In this document: piece by piece, positions 33,321-42,969 of the stretch
Numbering within the stretch: the stretch's first letter is position 1
Layout: each line of letters begins with the position of its first letter
Assembly: GCF_027853235.1 (NCBI RefSeq)
Contig: NZ_WKJG01000039.1
Span: 62,001-126,000 of the forward strand
DNA: 64,000 bases
Reading direction: 5' to 3'
From: Aliibacillus thermotolerans
Lineage (GTDB): Bacteria; Bacillota; Bacilli; Bacillales; Marinococcaceae
Position numbers and translations under genes: made by a program
The notes under the pieces: model-generated
Told to the model about the DNA's origin: nothing
The model's input: only the letters and a program-made list of their open reading frames with translations
Databases searched by the model: none

Positions 33321-35741
33321 ATGGCATATCCTCATCAAGAAATAGAGAAAAAATGGCAAGATTATTGGGAAAAGAACAAAACGTTTAAAACGTCGGATGA
33401 AAAAAACGACAAACCGGATTTCTACGCATTAGACATGTTTCCGTATCCATCAGGGGCAGGTCTTCATGTTGGCCACCCGGAAGGTTACACAGCGACGGAT
33501 ATTTTATCTCGGATGAGGCGAATGCAAGGGTATAACGTCCTTCACCCGATGGGATGGGATGCCTTCGGTTTACCGGCAGAGCAATATGCTTTGGATACAG
33601 GTAAGCATCCGAGGGAATTTACCCAAAAAAATATTGACACGTTTCGAAAACAAATTAAGTCTCTCGGTTTTTCTTATGATTGGGACCGGGAAATAGATAC
33701 GACAGATCCTGAATACTATAAATGGACACAATGGATTTTTATCCAGCTGTATAAAAAAGGACTCGCTTACATGGACGAAGTAGCCGTGAACTGGTGTCCT
33801 GCCCTTGGTACAGTGCTCGCCAATGAAGAAGTGATTGACGGTGTCAGTGAACGAGGGGGACACCCGGTGGAGCGCCGTCCGATGAAGCAATGGATGTTAA
33901 AGATTACCGAATATGCGGATCGGCTACTGGAAGACTTAGAGGAATTAGATTGGCCAGAAAGCATTAAAGAGATGCAGAGAAATTGGATTGGCCGTTCAGA
34001 AGGGGCAGATGTGTACTTTGAAATCGAAGGTACGGACGAGACATTTACCGTTTTCACGACTCGTCCAGATACGTTGTTTGGTGCCACCTATTGTGTCTTC
34101 GCGCCAGAACATAAGCTCGTTGATCAAATTGTGACAGAAGAGCAAAAAGAAGCAGTAGAAGCGTATCAAAAAGAAGTAGCAAAGAAAAGCGATTTAGAAC
34201 GAACGGAGTTGCAAAAAGAGAAAACAGGGGTATTCACAGGAGCCTATGCCATTAACCCGGTAAATGGTAAAAGAGTGCCAATTTGGATTGCTGACTACGT
34301 TCTTGCAAGCTACGGAAGCGGTGCAATCATGGCTGTTCCAGCGCACGATGAACGGGACTACGAGTTCGCAAAAACCTTTGACTTACCGATTGTAGAAGTC
34401 GTTGAAGGTGGCGATATTAGTAAAGAAGCTTATGTTGGGGATGGTCCGCACATCAACTCTGACTTTTTAAACGGACTTCATACAGAAGAAGCGATCTCTC
34501 GCATGATTGAGTGGTTAGAAGAAAATAACAAAGGAAAAAAACAAGTAACATATCGTTTGCGAGATTGGCTCTTTAGTAGACAACGATATTGGGGCGAACC
34601 AATCCCAATTATTCATTGGGAAGACGGCACGATGAGTACCGTTCCTGAAGAAGAACTCCCATTGGAGCTTCCGGATTTGGATGAAATTAAACCGTCGGGA
34701 ACGGGAGAGTCACCCCTTGCCAATGCGAAAGAATGGCTCGAAGTGGTTGATCCGAAAACGGGAATGAAAGGAAGAAGAGAGACGAATACAATGCCTCAGT
34801 GGGCAGGTAGCTGTTGGTATTACCTTCGTTTTATCGATCCCCACAATAAAGAGAAACTTGCAGATGAAGAAAAACTTAAACGCTGGCTACCAGTAGATAT
34901 TTATATTGGTGGGGCAGAGCATGCTGTATTACATCTGTTATATGCTCGTTTTTGGCATAAAGTGTTGTACGATTTAGGAATCGTTCCGACGAAAGAACCG
35001 TTTCAGCGTCTCTTTAACCAAGGAATGATTCTTGGTGAAAATAACGAAAAAATGAGTAAATCCAAAGGAAATGTCGTGAATCCCGATGATATCATCCGTT
35101 CCCATGGTGCCGATACACTTCGTTTGTATGAGATGTTTATGGGGCCTTTAGATGCTTCTATTGCCTGGTCTGAAACAGGCTTAGATGGCGCGCGTCGTTT
35201 TCTTGACAGAGTATGGCGATTGTACGTGGCAGAAGACGGTACTTTAAACGAAGCCATCAAAGACGTGGAAGGAGACCCGGCTTTCGTACGGGTATATCAT
35301 CAAACGGTGAAAAAAGTAACCGAAGATTTTACCGAACTTCATTTTAATACAGCCATTAGTCAACTCATGGTCTTTATTAATGAAGCATATAAACAAAAAG
35401 AATTACCGAGAACATGTATGGAAGGGTTTGTAAAACTGTTATATCCAATTACTCCACATATAGGGGAAGAATTATGGTCTATTCTTGGCTATGAAGATAC
35501 GATTACTTATGAACCGTGGCCGGAATATGACGAAGAAAAATTGGTAGAAGAAGAAGTGGAAATCGTTCTGCAAGTAAATGGGAAAGTACGGGCCAAAGCG
35601 GTTGTATCGAAAGATGCTGAGAAAGAAACACTGGAAACCATTGCGAAAGAAAATGAAAAAATACAACAGTCCATTGATGGAAAAACGATTCGGAAAATTA
35701 TTGTTGTGCCGGGGAAACTCGTTAACATTGTGGCAAACTAA
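33321..35741 (+). CDS. leuS: Leucyl-tRNA synthetase
   Basis: An 806-residue class I aminoacyl-tRNA synthetase. The HIGH-type motif reads HVGHPEGYT near residue 50, the CP1 editing domain carries [12 protein letters not shown] and [10 protein letters not shown], and KMSKS is at residues 577-581. The C-terminal anticodon-binding part ends in LVNIVAN. Length is normal for Bacillus. It is controlled by the upstream T-box, and a strong terminator follows the stop by 15 bases. Confidence 0.98.
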   Translation: MAYPHQEIEKKWQDYWEKNKTFKTSDEKNDKPDFYALDMFPYPSGAGLHVGHPEGYTATDILSRMRRMQGYNVLHPMGWDAFGLPAEQYALDTGKHPREFTQKNIDTFRKQIKSLGFSYDWDREIDTTDPEYYKWTQWIFIQLYKKGLAYMDEVAVNWCPALGTVLANEEVIDGVSERGGHPVERRPMKQWMLKITEYADRLLEDLEELDWPESIKEMQRNWIGRSEGADVYFEIEGTDETFTVFTTRPDTLFGATYCVFAPEHKLVDQIVTEEQKEAVEAYQKEVAKKSDLERTELQKEKTGVFTGAYAINPVNGKRVPIWIADYVLASYGSGAIMAVPAHDERDYEFAKTFDLPIVEVVEGGDISKEAYVGDGPHINSDFLNGLHTEEAISRMIEWLEENNKGKKQVTYRLRDWLFSRQRYWGEPIPIIHWEDGTMSTVPEEELPLELPDLDEIKPSGTGESPLANAKEWLEVVDPKTGMKGRRETNTMPQWAGSCWYYLRFIDPHNKEKLADEEKLKRWLPVDIYIGGAEHAVLHLLYARFWHKVLYDLGIVPTKEPFQRLFNQGMILGENNEKMSKSKGNVVNPDDIIRSHGADTLRLYEMFMGPLDASIAWSETGLDGARRFLDRVWRLYVAEDGTLNEAIKDVEGDPAFVRVYHQTVKKVTEDFTELHFNTAISQLMVFINEAYKQKELPRTCMEGFVKLLYPITPHIGEELWSILGYEDTITYEPWPEYDEEKLVEEEVEIVLQVNGKVRAKAVVSKDAEKETLETIAKENEKIQQSIDGKTIRKIIVVPGKLVNIVAN

Positions 35742-35756
35742 CATCATGTTCATGGA

Positions 35757-35811
35757 AAAAATAGCTATTCGTCAGGCGAAAAGCTCTGCTCGCCTTCGAA
35801 TAGCTATTTTG
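35757..35811 (+). terminator. leuS terminator
   Basis: AAAATAGCTATTCG pairs perfectly with CGAATAGCTATTTT, and AGGCGA with TCGCCT inside it, a 20-bp stem in total. A T-rich stretch follows. Confidence 0.88.
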
Positions 35812-35861
35812 TCATTTATAGACTCAGAAGAAAGAGGAACGTGTGTGTTTGTGCATAAGTA

Positions 35862-35993
35862 TGTGGATAAATTGGTTAATTGTGAATAACACTGTGGATT
35901 ACTGATGAAAATATCCACAGTTGCTTTTACCTTTGAAAAACCAATGTTTTTTAACTCACAAACATCAATTATTTACCCACAGCCTGTGAATAA
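35862..35993. promoter_or_regulatory. Cluster of DnaA boxes between leuS and ytgP
   Basis: One perfect DnaA box (TGTGGATAA, minus-strand TTATCCACA, 35862-35870) and five with a single mismatch: TGTGAATAA at 35881-35889 and again at 35985-35993, TGTGGATTA at 35893-35901, ATATCCACA at 35911-35919 and TTACCCACA at 35973-35981. No dnaA or dnaN gene is near, so this is not the origin itself. It may be a DnaA-titrating or DnaA-regulated site like the DnaA-box clusters described in B. subtilis. Confidence 0.75.
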
Positions 35994-36078
35994 TATATTG
36001 ACAATGTCGAGAAGCATCGTTTCATTGTTTATGGTAAAATTTTTCTAGAACAGAGTAATATTCACTGGAGATGAAGGC

Positions 36079-37695
36079 ATGTCAAGTTCGAAATTTTTAC
36101 GAGGAACAATGATTTTAACCCTCGCTACTTTTTTGTCTAAGTTCCTTGGGATGATTTATATATTTCCATTTGCGGCAATGGTAGGGCAACAAGGATTGGC
36201 GTTGTATCAATACGGGTATCAACCGTATACAATTCTCCTTAGTTTAGCCACATTGGGTGTTCCGATGGCTGTGTCTAAGTTTGTATCAAAATATAATGCG
36301 CTTGGAGATTATCGCACAGGGTACCGTTTGTTTCGATCAAGTCTCTTGATGATGACGCTTACGGGTTTGGTCGCATTTCTTCTCTTATTTTTAATGGCAC
36401 CAACCATTGCTACTTGGATAATTTCAAATCCCGATCAATTAAATGGGAACGAACTCTCTGATGTGACGTTTACGATTCGAATGGTCAGTGTTGCGCTTCT
36501 CTTAATTCCTGCTATGTCTGTATTTCGTGGTTATTTTCAGGGATTTCAATCGATGGGACCGACTGCTGTTTCCCAAGTCATTGAACAAATTGTTCGCATT
36601 GTCTTTATTTTAACGGTGGCTTTTTTTATTTTACATATATTCAATGGGGAGTTAGGCTTAGCGATTGGATTCGCCACGTTTGGTGCGTTTGTCGGAGGGA
36701 TTGGCGCGCTTTCTGTGTTGATATATTATTGGAAAAAACGAAAACCCCTCATGATGAAACAAATAAAAAATAGTACTGCGCATCATCAGTTATCGTGGCA
36801 GGATATGTATAAAGAATTAATACGGTATGCATTGCCTCTCTCTTTTGTTGGGCTTGCCATTCCGTTATTTCAAATGATCGATCTTTTTACTTTTAATAAT
36901 GTGCTCATGTCCATTGGATATACGCAACAAGAAGCGGAAACAGCATACGGGGCATTTGCTGCTTCTTCCCATAAATTAATTTTAATTCCGGTCGCAGTAG
37001 CAACAGCAATGTCCGTTACGTTGATTCCGACGATTACTGATTCTTTTACCAACAAAAATCATTCTTTACTGCAAAGACAAGTGACCCAGACGTATCAAGT
37101 CATCTTATTTCTCTCCATTCCAGCAGCTGCTGGTTTATCTGTTCTTTCTTATCCGACTTTTGCCGTGTTATTTGGGTTGGAAGATTTCGACATAGGCGGT
37201 CACATTCTTCGTTATTACGCTCCGGCAGCGGTTTTCTTTTCTCTTTTTTCGGTCACAGCTGCGATTTTACAAGGAATCAATCGTCAAAGGATGGCTGTTT
37301 TGTCGTTAATGATAGCGTTAATTGTGAAAGCACTAACTGCAGCTCTTTATTTAAAATGGTTTGGACCTATTGGAGGAAGTTTCAGTACGTTGACCGGTTT
37401 TGCGGTTGGTATTCTAGTCAATATGTGGGCTATTGGGAGATATGTCGGATACAAATATAAAAAGTTATTCAAAAGAACATTATTAATTGTATTGTTTACA
37501 GCCCTCATGATAGTAGCTGTGATGATCGTAAAAAACGGCGCGGAAGTGATATTCCCGCTACATTCTTGGAGAAATGCTTTGTATATTGAGGTATTTAGCG
37601 TAATTACCGGTGCAGGACTGTACTTTATTTTAAGTGTAAAAAGTGGCCTTGCTGCTCTTATTTTTGGAGATCGTTTTTCAATTTTGAAAAAGTAA
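36079..37695 (+). CDS. ytgP: MATE/MurJ-type lipid flippase family protein YtgP
   Basis: A 538-residue membrane protein with about 14 predicted helices of the polysaccharide-exporter/MVF superfamily. It opens SKFLRGTMILTLATFLSKFLGMIYIFPF and has the YGYQPYTILLSLATLGVPMAVSKFVS segment typical of YtgP/MurJ proteins, which flip lipid II across the membrane for peptidoglycan synthesis. The position after leuS is as in B. subtilis. GGAGATGAAGG precedes the ATG. The DnaA-box cluster lies in its promoter region. Confidence 0.9.
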   Translation: MSSSKFLRGTMILTLATFLSKFLGMIYIFPFAAMVGQQGLALYQYGYQPYTILLSLATLGVPMAVSKFVSKYNALGDYRTGYRLFRSSLLMMTLTGLVAFLLLFLMAPTIATWIISNPDQLNGNELSDVTFTIRMVSVALLLIPAMSVFRGYFQGFQSMGPTAVSQVIEQIVRIVFILTVAFFILHIFNGELGLAIGFATFGAFVGGIGALSVLIYYWKKRKPLMMKQIKNSTAHHQLSWQDMYKELIRYALPLSFVGLAIPLFQMIDLFTFNNVLMSIGYTQQEAETAYGAFAASSHKLILIPVAVATAMSVTLIPTITDSFTNKNHSLLQRQVTQTYQVILFLSIPAAAGLSVLSYPTFAVLFGLEDFDIGGHILRYYAPAAVFFSLFSVTAAILQGINRQRMAVLSLMIALIVKALTAALYLKWFGPIGGSFSTLTGFAVGILVNMWAIGRYVGYKYKKLFKRTLLIVLFTALMIVAVMIVKNGAEVIFPLHSWRNALYIEVFSVITGAGLYFILSVKSGLAALIFGDRFSILKK

Positions 37696-37714
37696 CTATT
37701 GAAGGAGGAGTCGA

Positions 37715-38398
37715 ATGCTTATCGTCGGTTTTGGCAAACTTGCGAGAATGGTAACGAGTGTGAATAAAGACGTAGAAACATTTTATGTATATAACCGCAC
37801 GAAAGAAAAGGTTGTTGAAGCGAAAAAGAAGAACAGAAACATTCACATCGTCACGCCAGATCAGTTTTCTTCATTTCAACATATATTTTTAGCCCTTCCT
37901 CCAGATGGATTGATCACTTTTTTTCAACAATATGGTGCTTTTTTTCAAGAAAACAGCTTGTTTTTTCATACGGCAACAGGTTTGACGAAAGAAGAAGTGG
38001 AAACGTATCTTCCCGGTCATCGGGTGATACCGTTAAAATATGCAGGACACGCGCTTCAAGCGATGCGAGAAAACAATGGAAATACATTTGTCATTCCACC
38101 TGGCTATGAAAAAGAGCGACAGATCATCGAACATTGGCTCGGTTCCGCTTTTTCTGTTGTAACTGGCACAGAAGAAGAAGTGTTGGTGGCAAATCAGGTA
38201 GCGGTAGAAGAGACGATGAAGTTGGTCGCTCAAGTAACGGAGCGGTTAGACGAACGAAAGATTCCCAAATCCATTCAAGAAGCGGCGCTTTCCCATATTC
38301 CAGCAGGAGTTGTTCATGCCCATTTAGCTGGTGAGCACGGAGCTTTTGCAAAGAAAATACTCGAACAGTGGCAAAAGGAGAAGTGTGATGAGACTTGA
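37715..38398 (+). CDS. ProC-like NAD(P)-binding protein of unknown role
   Basis: A 227-residue protein with a Rossmann start (MLIVGFGKLARMV) and the layout of pyrroline-5-carboxylate reductases: FVYNRT-like strand at residues 25-29, HIFLALPPDGLITFF, FHTATGLTKEEVE and a helical C-terminus with HIPAGVVHAHLAGEHGAF. The proline-binding signature of true ProC is not obvious, so the substrate is open. GAAGGAGGAG precedes the ATG. It lies between ytgP and an rRNA-modifying gene, overlapping the latter by 11 bases, so the three form an operon. Confidence 0.65.
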   Translation: MLIVGFGKLARMVTSVNKDVETFYVYNRTKEKVVEAKKKNRNIHIVTPDQFSSFQHIFLALPPDGLITFFQQYGAFFQENSLFFHTATGLTKEEVETYLPGHRVIPLKYAGHALQAMRENNGNTFVIPPGYEKERQIIEHWLGSAFSVVTGTEEEVLVANQVAVEETMKLVAQVTERLDERKIPKSIQEAALSHIPAGVVHAHLAGEHGAFAKKILEQWQKEKCDET

Positions 38399-39110
38399 TA
38401 AACTGTTAGCGAATATGGGATATGGTAGTCGGAAAGAAGTAAAGCAACTTGTAAAAAAAGGAGCGGTCACCATCGATGGAAAAACGGCAAAACATGCATC
38501 GATTCATGCGGATCCGAAGCATCAAGAAATCATCGTGTTAGGAGAAGCGCTCATTTATGAAGAATATGTTTATTTTATGATGAATAAGCCGAAAGGAATC
38601 CTCTCGGCCACGAAAGATAATTTTCAAAAAACGGTAATTGATTTACTATCCATGCGAGATAGAAGTCGTTCTCCTTTTCCTGTTGGACGACTCGATAAAA
38701 ATACAGAAGGGTTACTTCTGTTAACGAATGATGGTACATTTGCCCATCGAATAACATCTCCGAAAAAAGAAGTACCAAAAGTGTATGAAGCTCGTTTAAA
38801 TCTTCCTATATCAGAAGAAGATATTCTCGCTTTTGAAAAAGGAGTCGTTCTGGATGATGGCTATCAAACAAAAACGGCTTCTCTACATCCGCTGGATAGC
38901 AACAACAAAATAGTCTCTGTAACTATCACGGAAGGAAAGTATCATCAAGTGAAGCGAATGTTTAGAGCACGAGGGAAAAAAGTAGTCGCTTTAAAACGAA
39001 CGCATATAGGTCCATTGGAATTAGATCCAGCGCTCCCAAAAGGAGGGTATCGAAAGCTTAGGAAGGAAGAGATCGCTTTGTTTTTCCGACATAAACAGAA
39101 AAAAGACTAA
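38388..39110 (+). CDS. RsuA-family 16S rRNA pseudouridine synthase (YtzG-like)
   Basis: A 240-residue pseudouridine synthase. An S4 RNA-binding domain (MRLDKLLANMGYGSRKEVKQL, residues 1-60) is followed by the catalytic domain with GRLDKNTEGLLLLTNDG, where Asp103 is the expected nucleophile, and YHQVKRMFRARGKKV. This is the RsuA build, which modifies U516 of 16S rRNA. The ATG at 38388, behind AAAAGGAG, was chosen over an upstream in-frame ATG inside the previous gene. A strong terminator follows at once. Confidence 0.9.
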   Translation: MRLDKLLANMGYGSRKEVKQLVKKGAVTIDGKTAKHASIHADPKHQEIIVLGEALIYEEYVYFMMNKPKGILSATKDNFQKTVIDLLSMRDRSRSPFPVGRLDKNTEGLLLLTNDGTFAHRITSPKKEVPKVYEARLNLPISEEDILAFEKGVVLDDGYQTKTASLHPLDSNNKIVSVTITEGKYHQVKRMFRARGKKVVALKRTHIGPLELDPALPKGGYRKLRKEEIALFFRHKQKKD

Positions 39111-39140
39111 ACCAACAATATGTTCGGTTTAGTCTTTTAT
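39102..39140 (+). terminator. Terminator of the ytgP operon
   Basis: AAAAGACTAAACC pairs perfectly with GGTTTAGTCTTTT over an 11-base loop; the stem overlaps the last codons of the pseudouridine synthase gene. Confidence 0.88.
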
Positions 39141-39170
39141 GTTCAAATTGGTTTCATTTGTTATCTTTAC

Positions 39171-39389
39171 TTAAGACGCTTTTACCTTCTTGTCTGTTGT
39201 TGTCCACTTCCCTCGAACGGGACTTCGTATTAAATCATTATACTCCAGAACGTTTAAATCCCGCTGAATCGTGCGCTGGGTGATTCCGAATTCGTCAACC
39301 AATTCTCTCGTTGTCACCGTACCTTTCTCTTTAATATAGAGGTAAATGGATTTAATGCGAGTGAGCATACGATCGGTTGAAGGTCTCAA
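39171..39389 (-). CDS. ytzE: DeoR-type small HTH regulator YtzE
   Basis: A 72-residue protein consisting of a DeoR-type winged helix only: STDRMLTRIKSIYLYIKEKG, then VTTRELVDEFGITQRTIQRD and LNVLEYNDLIRSPVRGKW. It matches B. subtilis YtzE in size and in its position beside ytgP and rsuA-like genes. No effector domain is present. The TTG at 39389 is used because AAGGAG lies seven to eight bases upstream; an ATG 16 codons earlier has no site. Targets are unknown. Confidence 0.85.
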   Translation of the reverse strand: MRPSTDRMLTRIKSIYLYIKEKGTVTTRELVDEFGITQRTIQRDLNVLEYNDLIRSPVRGKWTTTDKKVKAS

Positions 39390-39577
39390 AAAACCACTCC
39401 TTAACTGAAATAGGCCAATGAAAAGCCTTTTTTTCATTGACAGGGGTGGACGATTCAGTATTTGTTTCTTAACGGAAGTAGGAATGGTTGCTACGTTTAT
39501 TAGTAGTTAAACAAGAACGTAAAAGTCACATGTATTATCCTATCAATGACAAAAAGTCGTTACAATTAAATTGTACA

Positions 39578-39733
39578 TCAATGTTGACAATCATGCAACT
39601 TTTCGTTATGAACATGCATATAATTATATCCTATCGTGAAACGATCACCTTCGCCCTCTACGGCAACTCGGTTTTTTGTCGAAAATGATAAATGAAAGAC
39701 AGCGGAATCTTGCCGAGAAAGTTTCGCTCTCAT
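39578..39733 (-). CDS. Possible small protein downstream of cysK
   Basis: A 51-codon frame starting MRAKLSRQDSAVFHLSF and ending HVHNEKLHDCQH, 22 bases after the cysK stop on the same strand. The composition looks protein-like (NRVAVEGEGDRFTIGYNY), but the ribosome binding site GGGAGAG is 12 bases from the ATG, which is too far. It could be a small co-transcribed gene or the end of a decayed one. No family was recognised. Confidence 0.35.
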   Translation of the reverse strand: MRAKLSRQDSAVFHLSFSTKNRVAVEGEGDRFTIGYNYMHVHNEKLHDCQH

Positions 39734-39755
39734 CCGCTGTACAAACTCTCCCACT

Positions 39756-40688
39756 TTATGAAAAATCGAATAAGTCGGTGGATAGATAGCGTTCACCGGT
39801 ATCGCAAGTAATGGCGATGACAATTTCATCAGAAGATAATTTTTTTGCTGTTTCCAAGGCAGCATAACATGCGGCGCCAGAGGATGGGCCGACGAGGATT
39901 CCCTCTTTCCGAGCGAGATTTCGTGTTACTTCGTACGCATCTTCGTCAGTTACTTTATAGATGTCATCATAAATGTCTTCGTTTAATACCGGTGGGATAA
40001 AGCCGGGACTCGTTCCAACGAGCTTATGAGGACCGGGTTTACCACCGGAAAGAACGGGCGATCCGTACGGTTCCACAACATAGATCGAAAGGTTCGGATA
40101 AAATTTTTTTAACTCCTCACCTGTTCCAGTCACCGTTCCGCCGGTTCCGGAAGCAGCGACAAATGCACCTAATGGTTTTCCAATTTCTTCAACAGCTTCT
40201 TTAATTTCCACTGCAGTTGAGTCTCGATGAGCATCCGGATTTGCTTCGTTTTCAAATTGCATCGGCATAAAACTATTTGGGATTTCTTTTAACAATTCTT
40301 TCGAGCGTTCAATTGCACCAGGCATCTTTTTATCTCCAGGCGTCAATTCTACTTCGGCACCGTATGCTTTTAATAAATTAATGCGTTCCTGTGACATCGT
40401 ATCCGGCATTACGAGAATAGAACGATAACCACGGGCAGAAGCATTCATTGCAAGCCCGATACCTGTATTTCCGGAAGTTGGTTCAATAATGACGGAACCT
40501 TCTTTCAGCAAACCTTTTTTCTCTGCTTCTAAAATCATATTTTTCGCAGCCCGGTCTTTTACACTGCCACTTGGGTTTTGAAATTCTAATTTTAAATAAA
40601 CATCTGCTCCGTTAGGATCGGGCAGACGGTTTAATTTGACGAGAGGAGTCTCTCCAACAAGATCAGACATATTGTTTACTACACGCAC
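39756..40688 (-). CDS. cysK: Cysteine synthase (O-acetylserine sulfhydrylase)
   Basis: A 310-residue PLP enzyme making cysteine from O-acetylserine and sulfide. The PLP lysine lies in NPSGSVKDRAA, the substrate loop is EPTSGNTGIGLA, and the phosphate loop is SGTGGTVTGTGE. It resembles B. subtilis YtkP, the second CysK paralogue, by neighbourhood (ytkP symbol possible). The GTG at 40688, nine bases after AAAAGGA, was chosen; the frame is open 37 codons further upstream without a better site. Serving cysteine synthesis or CymR-type regulation cannot be told apart here. Confidence 0.93.
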   Translation of the reverse strand: MRVVNNMSDLVGETPLVKLNRLPDPNGADVYLKLEFQNPSGSVKDRAAKNMILEAEKKGLLKEGSVIIEPTSGNTGIGLAMNASARGYRSILVMPDTMSQERINLLKAYGAEVELTPGDKKMPGAIERSKELLKEIPNSFMPMQFENEANPDAHRDSTAVEIKEAVEEIGKPLGAFVAASGTGGTVTGTGEELKKFYPNLSIYVVEPYGSPVLSGGKPGPHKLVGTSPGFIPPVLNEDIYDDIYKVTDEDAYEVTRNLARKEGILVGPSSGAACYAALETAKKLSSDEIVIAITCDTGERYLSTDLFDFS

Positions 40689-40898
40689 GACAGCACACAT
40701 CCTTTTCAAGTTGTCATTTGCTTCAGTTTGAGTTGTGTCTATTTTATCATATTTAAACATATAAAACTGATATAAATGATTGATTTTTACCACTATCATT
40801 TTCTGTATCTATCTTTTAAACTTTTAAAGTAAAGTGAAATAAAGTTTGGTACAATGTCAATAAGAGGAAAATAAGCGTAGAATAAAGGATGAACAAGC

Positions 40899-41264
40899 AT
40901 GGATGTGTGGAGAATTGTCGTTCACATTGCGATTTTATATGGTTTCTATTATATTGGCGCAGCCTTACAAACTTGGTTGGACATCGCCGTTCCAGGAAGC
41001 ATTCTTGGAATGTTTTTATTATTATTACTTCTATTCACAAAAGTCATTCGGCCGGAATGGATTGCAAAAGGAACAACGCTCATTTTAGCGCATATGCCAT
41101 TGCTATTTTTGCCGGTGACAGCCGGGGTGATTGTTTATTTAGATTTATTTAAAGGTAGTGGGATTTTTATGATCATCGTCGTCTATGTATCGACGCTCAT
41201 CGTAATGCTCTCCACGGCATGGATTGCGCAAACGTTAATAAATCGGGGGGAGAAAAATGGGTGA
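40899..41264 (+). CDS. CidA/LrgA family holin-like protein
   Basis: A 121-residue protein with four predicted helices, starting WRIVVHIAILYGFYYIGAALQ and carrying the family segment VPGSILGMFLLLLLLF and MPLLFLPVTAGVI. CidA/LrgA proteins are holin-like membrane proteins that influence murein hydrolase activity, cell lysis or pyruvate transport. It overlaps its LrgB-type partner by eight bases, so they are translated together. Whether it is the Cid or Lrg type cannot be decided without a phylogeny. Confidence 0.88.
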   Translation: MDVWRIVVHIAILYGFYYIGAALQTWLDIAVPGSILGMFLLLLLLFTKVIRPEWIAKGTTLILAHMPLLFLPVTAGVIVYLDLFKGSGIFMIIVVYVSTLIVMLSTAWIAQTLINRGEKNG

Positions 41265-41946
41265 ATTTTTCACAGGGGTGTTTTTTTGTATAGCTACCAT
41301 CCTTATCTATTTTCTAATGAAAAGGATTTATACTGAATACCCTCATCCCTTTCTATTACCAATTTTTACTGGAACCGTAGTGCTTGTAGCATTGCTGTAT
41401 TATTTTGATATTCCTTATGAAAGTTATATGACAGGAGGACAATGGATTGAACACCTTTTAGGCCCTGCTGTCGTTGCCTTGGCTTATCCATTATATAATC
41501 AACGAGATATGATTCGAAAGTTTTTCAAGCCGTTAGTCATTAGTGTATTGATTGGAGCAATGATTGGAATTTTGTCCGGCTATTTGTTCGCAAGGTTAGT
41601 AAAGCTAGACGATTTCGTGATTTTGTCGTTGTTGCCAAAATCGGTAACGACACCTGTCGCGATGGAGATTGCTTTTGCAACAGGCGGTGTTCCTTCCTTG
41701 GCAGGGATATTTGTCATGGTGGCAGGAATTGGTGGGATTCTCACTGCTCCTTACTTATTTCGCTTATTTCACATTCATGATGTTTTTTCTAAAGGAGTAG
41801 GAACCGGGTGTGCGTCCCATGCGATCGGGACGGCAAAAGCATTGGAAAATGGTGAAGAAGAGGGGGCTGCAAGTTCAGTATCAATGACGCTAAGTGCCAT
41901 CATCGTCTCTCTTGTCGTTCCACTTTTTACCTCCTTCTTTTTCTAA
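41257..41946 (+). CDS. CidB/LrgB family membrane protein
   Basis: A 229-residue, seven-helix membrane protein of the LrgB family. Characteristic stretches are LLGPAVVALAYPLYNQ, SLLPKSVTTPVAMEIAF, and GVGTGCASHAIGTAKAL. It works with the upstream CidA/LrgA-like protein. The pair is transcribed away from cysK and is not accompanied by the usual LytSR or LysR regulator. Confidence 0.9.
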   Translation: MGEFFTGVFFCIATILIYFLMKRIYTEYPHPFLLPIFTGTVVLVALLYYFDIPYESYMTGGQWIEHLLGPAVVALAYPLYNQRDMIRKFFKPLVISVLIGAMIGILSGYLFARLVKLDDFVILSLLPKSVTTPVAMEIAFATGGVPSLAGIFVMVAGIGGILTAPYLFRLFHIHDVFSKGVGTGCASHAIGTAKALENGEEEGAASSVSMTLSAIIVSLVVPLFTSFFF

Positions 41947-42009
41947 GTTGTAGCCCTATGTAAAGTGTCGTGAACGATATGTCGATATAACTGGTAGGAG
42001 AGGTGAAAG

Positions 42010-42954
42010 ATGGCTCATTTAATTAAATTAGAAGATTATGTCTCTCGCTACGAGACAGACATACAAAGATATCCTAGCCAGTTTACAAGATTAAAAAAAG
42101 AACGGTGGCACCACTTAAAAAGAGAGTGGCTTCAAGCGAACGTCGAGCGCAAAAACCGAGAAGACGATGGTGATATTGAAAATTGGTTTGAAAACACAGG
42201 AGGAAACTTCTTCACGTCAGCCTTGGAAAAACTAAAACAAATACCTTGGAAGAAAAAACAGAAACACGAAGATTGGGAAGAGGATTCATCGTTTCTTTCC
42301 CTCAAAGGGAAGGAGTTAGACGAAGTAAAAGACATGTATTTCGAGGACCTTTATGAGGCACAACTACGTTGGGCTAGCTCCTCACTATTAGAGGAATCTA
42401 GACTGCATCCGAAATATAAATATGATCTGCGCCTTCGTCAACTCTTACGTGAATTGCCGGATAACTATATGCTTTTATATTATCCTGTGTTTGTAATTGG
42501 GAAAGCACCGGTGGAGATGGATATCATCTTAATAAGTCCTACCGATATGTACTTGATGGTGATGTTAGAAGGTCAACCAGATACCATTTTTGAACCGGCA
42601 ACTGATAAATATTGGTATGAAACGGAACAGGAACGGAAAAAAATTTTAAGTCCTCTTCTTTCTTTAAACCGCATGACAGGAATGATGAGAGAGATTTTAA
42701 AAAGAAGTGATATTTCATATCCGATGCATCGCGTCGTCATTTCCCCTGATTCATTTATAGATTATCTCCCTACGTTAGGTAAAACAGAATTAATTGATAA
42801 AAGGACGTATAGGGATTGGTTGGAGAAACGAAGAAGACATCCTTCTCCGATTAAAAAAGCACAAATTGAATTTGCTGACGTTTTACTACAACACACACTT
42901 ACGACCTCTTTTAAACGCTACGATATCTTTGACGAAAAAAAGGCAGAAGATTAG
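42010..42954 (+). CDS. Hypothetical protein, possibly NERD-domain related
   Basis: A 314-residue soluble protein starting MAHLIKLEDYVSRYETDI and rich in charged helices to about residue 150. The second half has strands LLYYPVFVIGKAPVEMDIILISPTDMYLMVML, a layout reminiscent of the nuclease-related (NERD) domain, in which an acidic residue follows the PVEMD-like strand. No clear nuclease triad could be assigned. AGGAGAGGTG precedes the ATG. Its function is unknown; it ends in a bidirectional terminator shared with purU. Confidence 0.6.
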   Translation: MAHLIKLEDYVSRYETDIQRYPSQFTRLKKERWHHLKREWLQANVERKNREDDGDIENWFENTGGNFFTSALEKLKQIPWKKKQKHEDWEEDSSFLSLKGKELDEVKDMYFEDLYEAQLRWASSSLLEESRLHPKYKYDLRLRQLLRELPDNYMLLYYPVFVIGKAPVEMDIILISPTDMYLMVMLEGQPDTIFEPATDKYWYETEQERKKILSPLLSLNRMTGMMREILKRSDISYPMHRVVISPDSFIDYLPTLGKTELIDKRTYRDWLEKRRRHPSPIKKAQIEFADVLLQHTLTTSFKRYDIFDEKKAED

Positions 42955-42968
42955 ATTCTGCCTTTTTT
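42935..42968. terminator. Bidirectional terminator
   Basis: AAAAAAGGCAGAA pairs perfectly with TTCTGCCTTTTTT over an eight-base loop between two convergent genes. Confidence 0.92.
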
Positions 42969-42969
42969 G

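Noticed and set aside
35472-35753. Minus-strand frames of 73-93 codons over the leuS end
   Set aside because: Shadows of the leuS C-terminal domain, rich in Phe and Ser from antisense reading of Glu/Lys codons.
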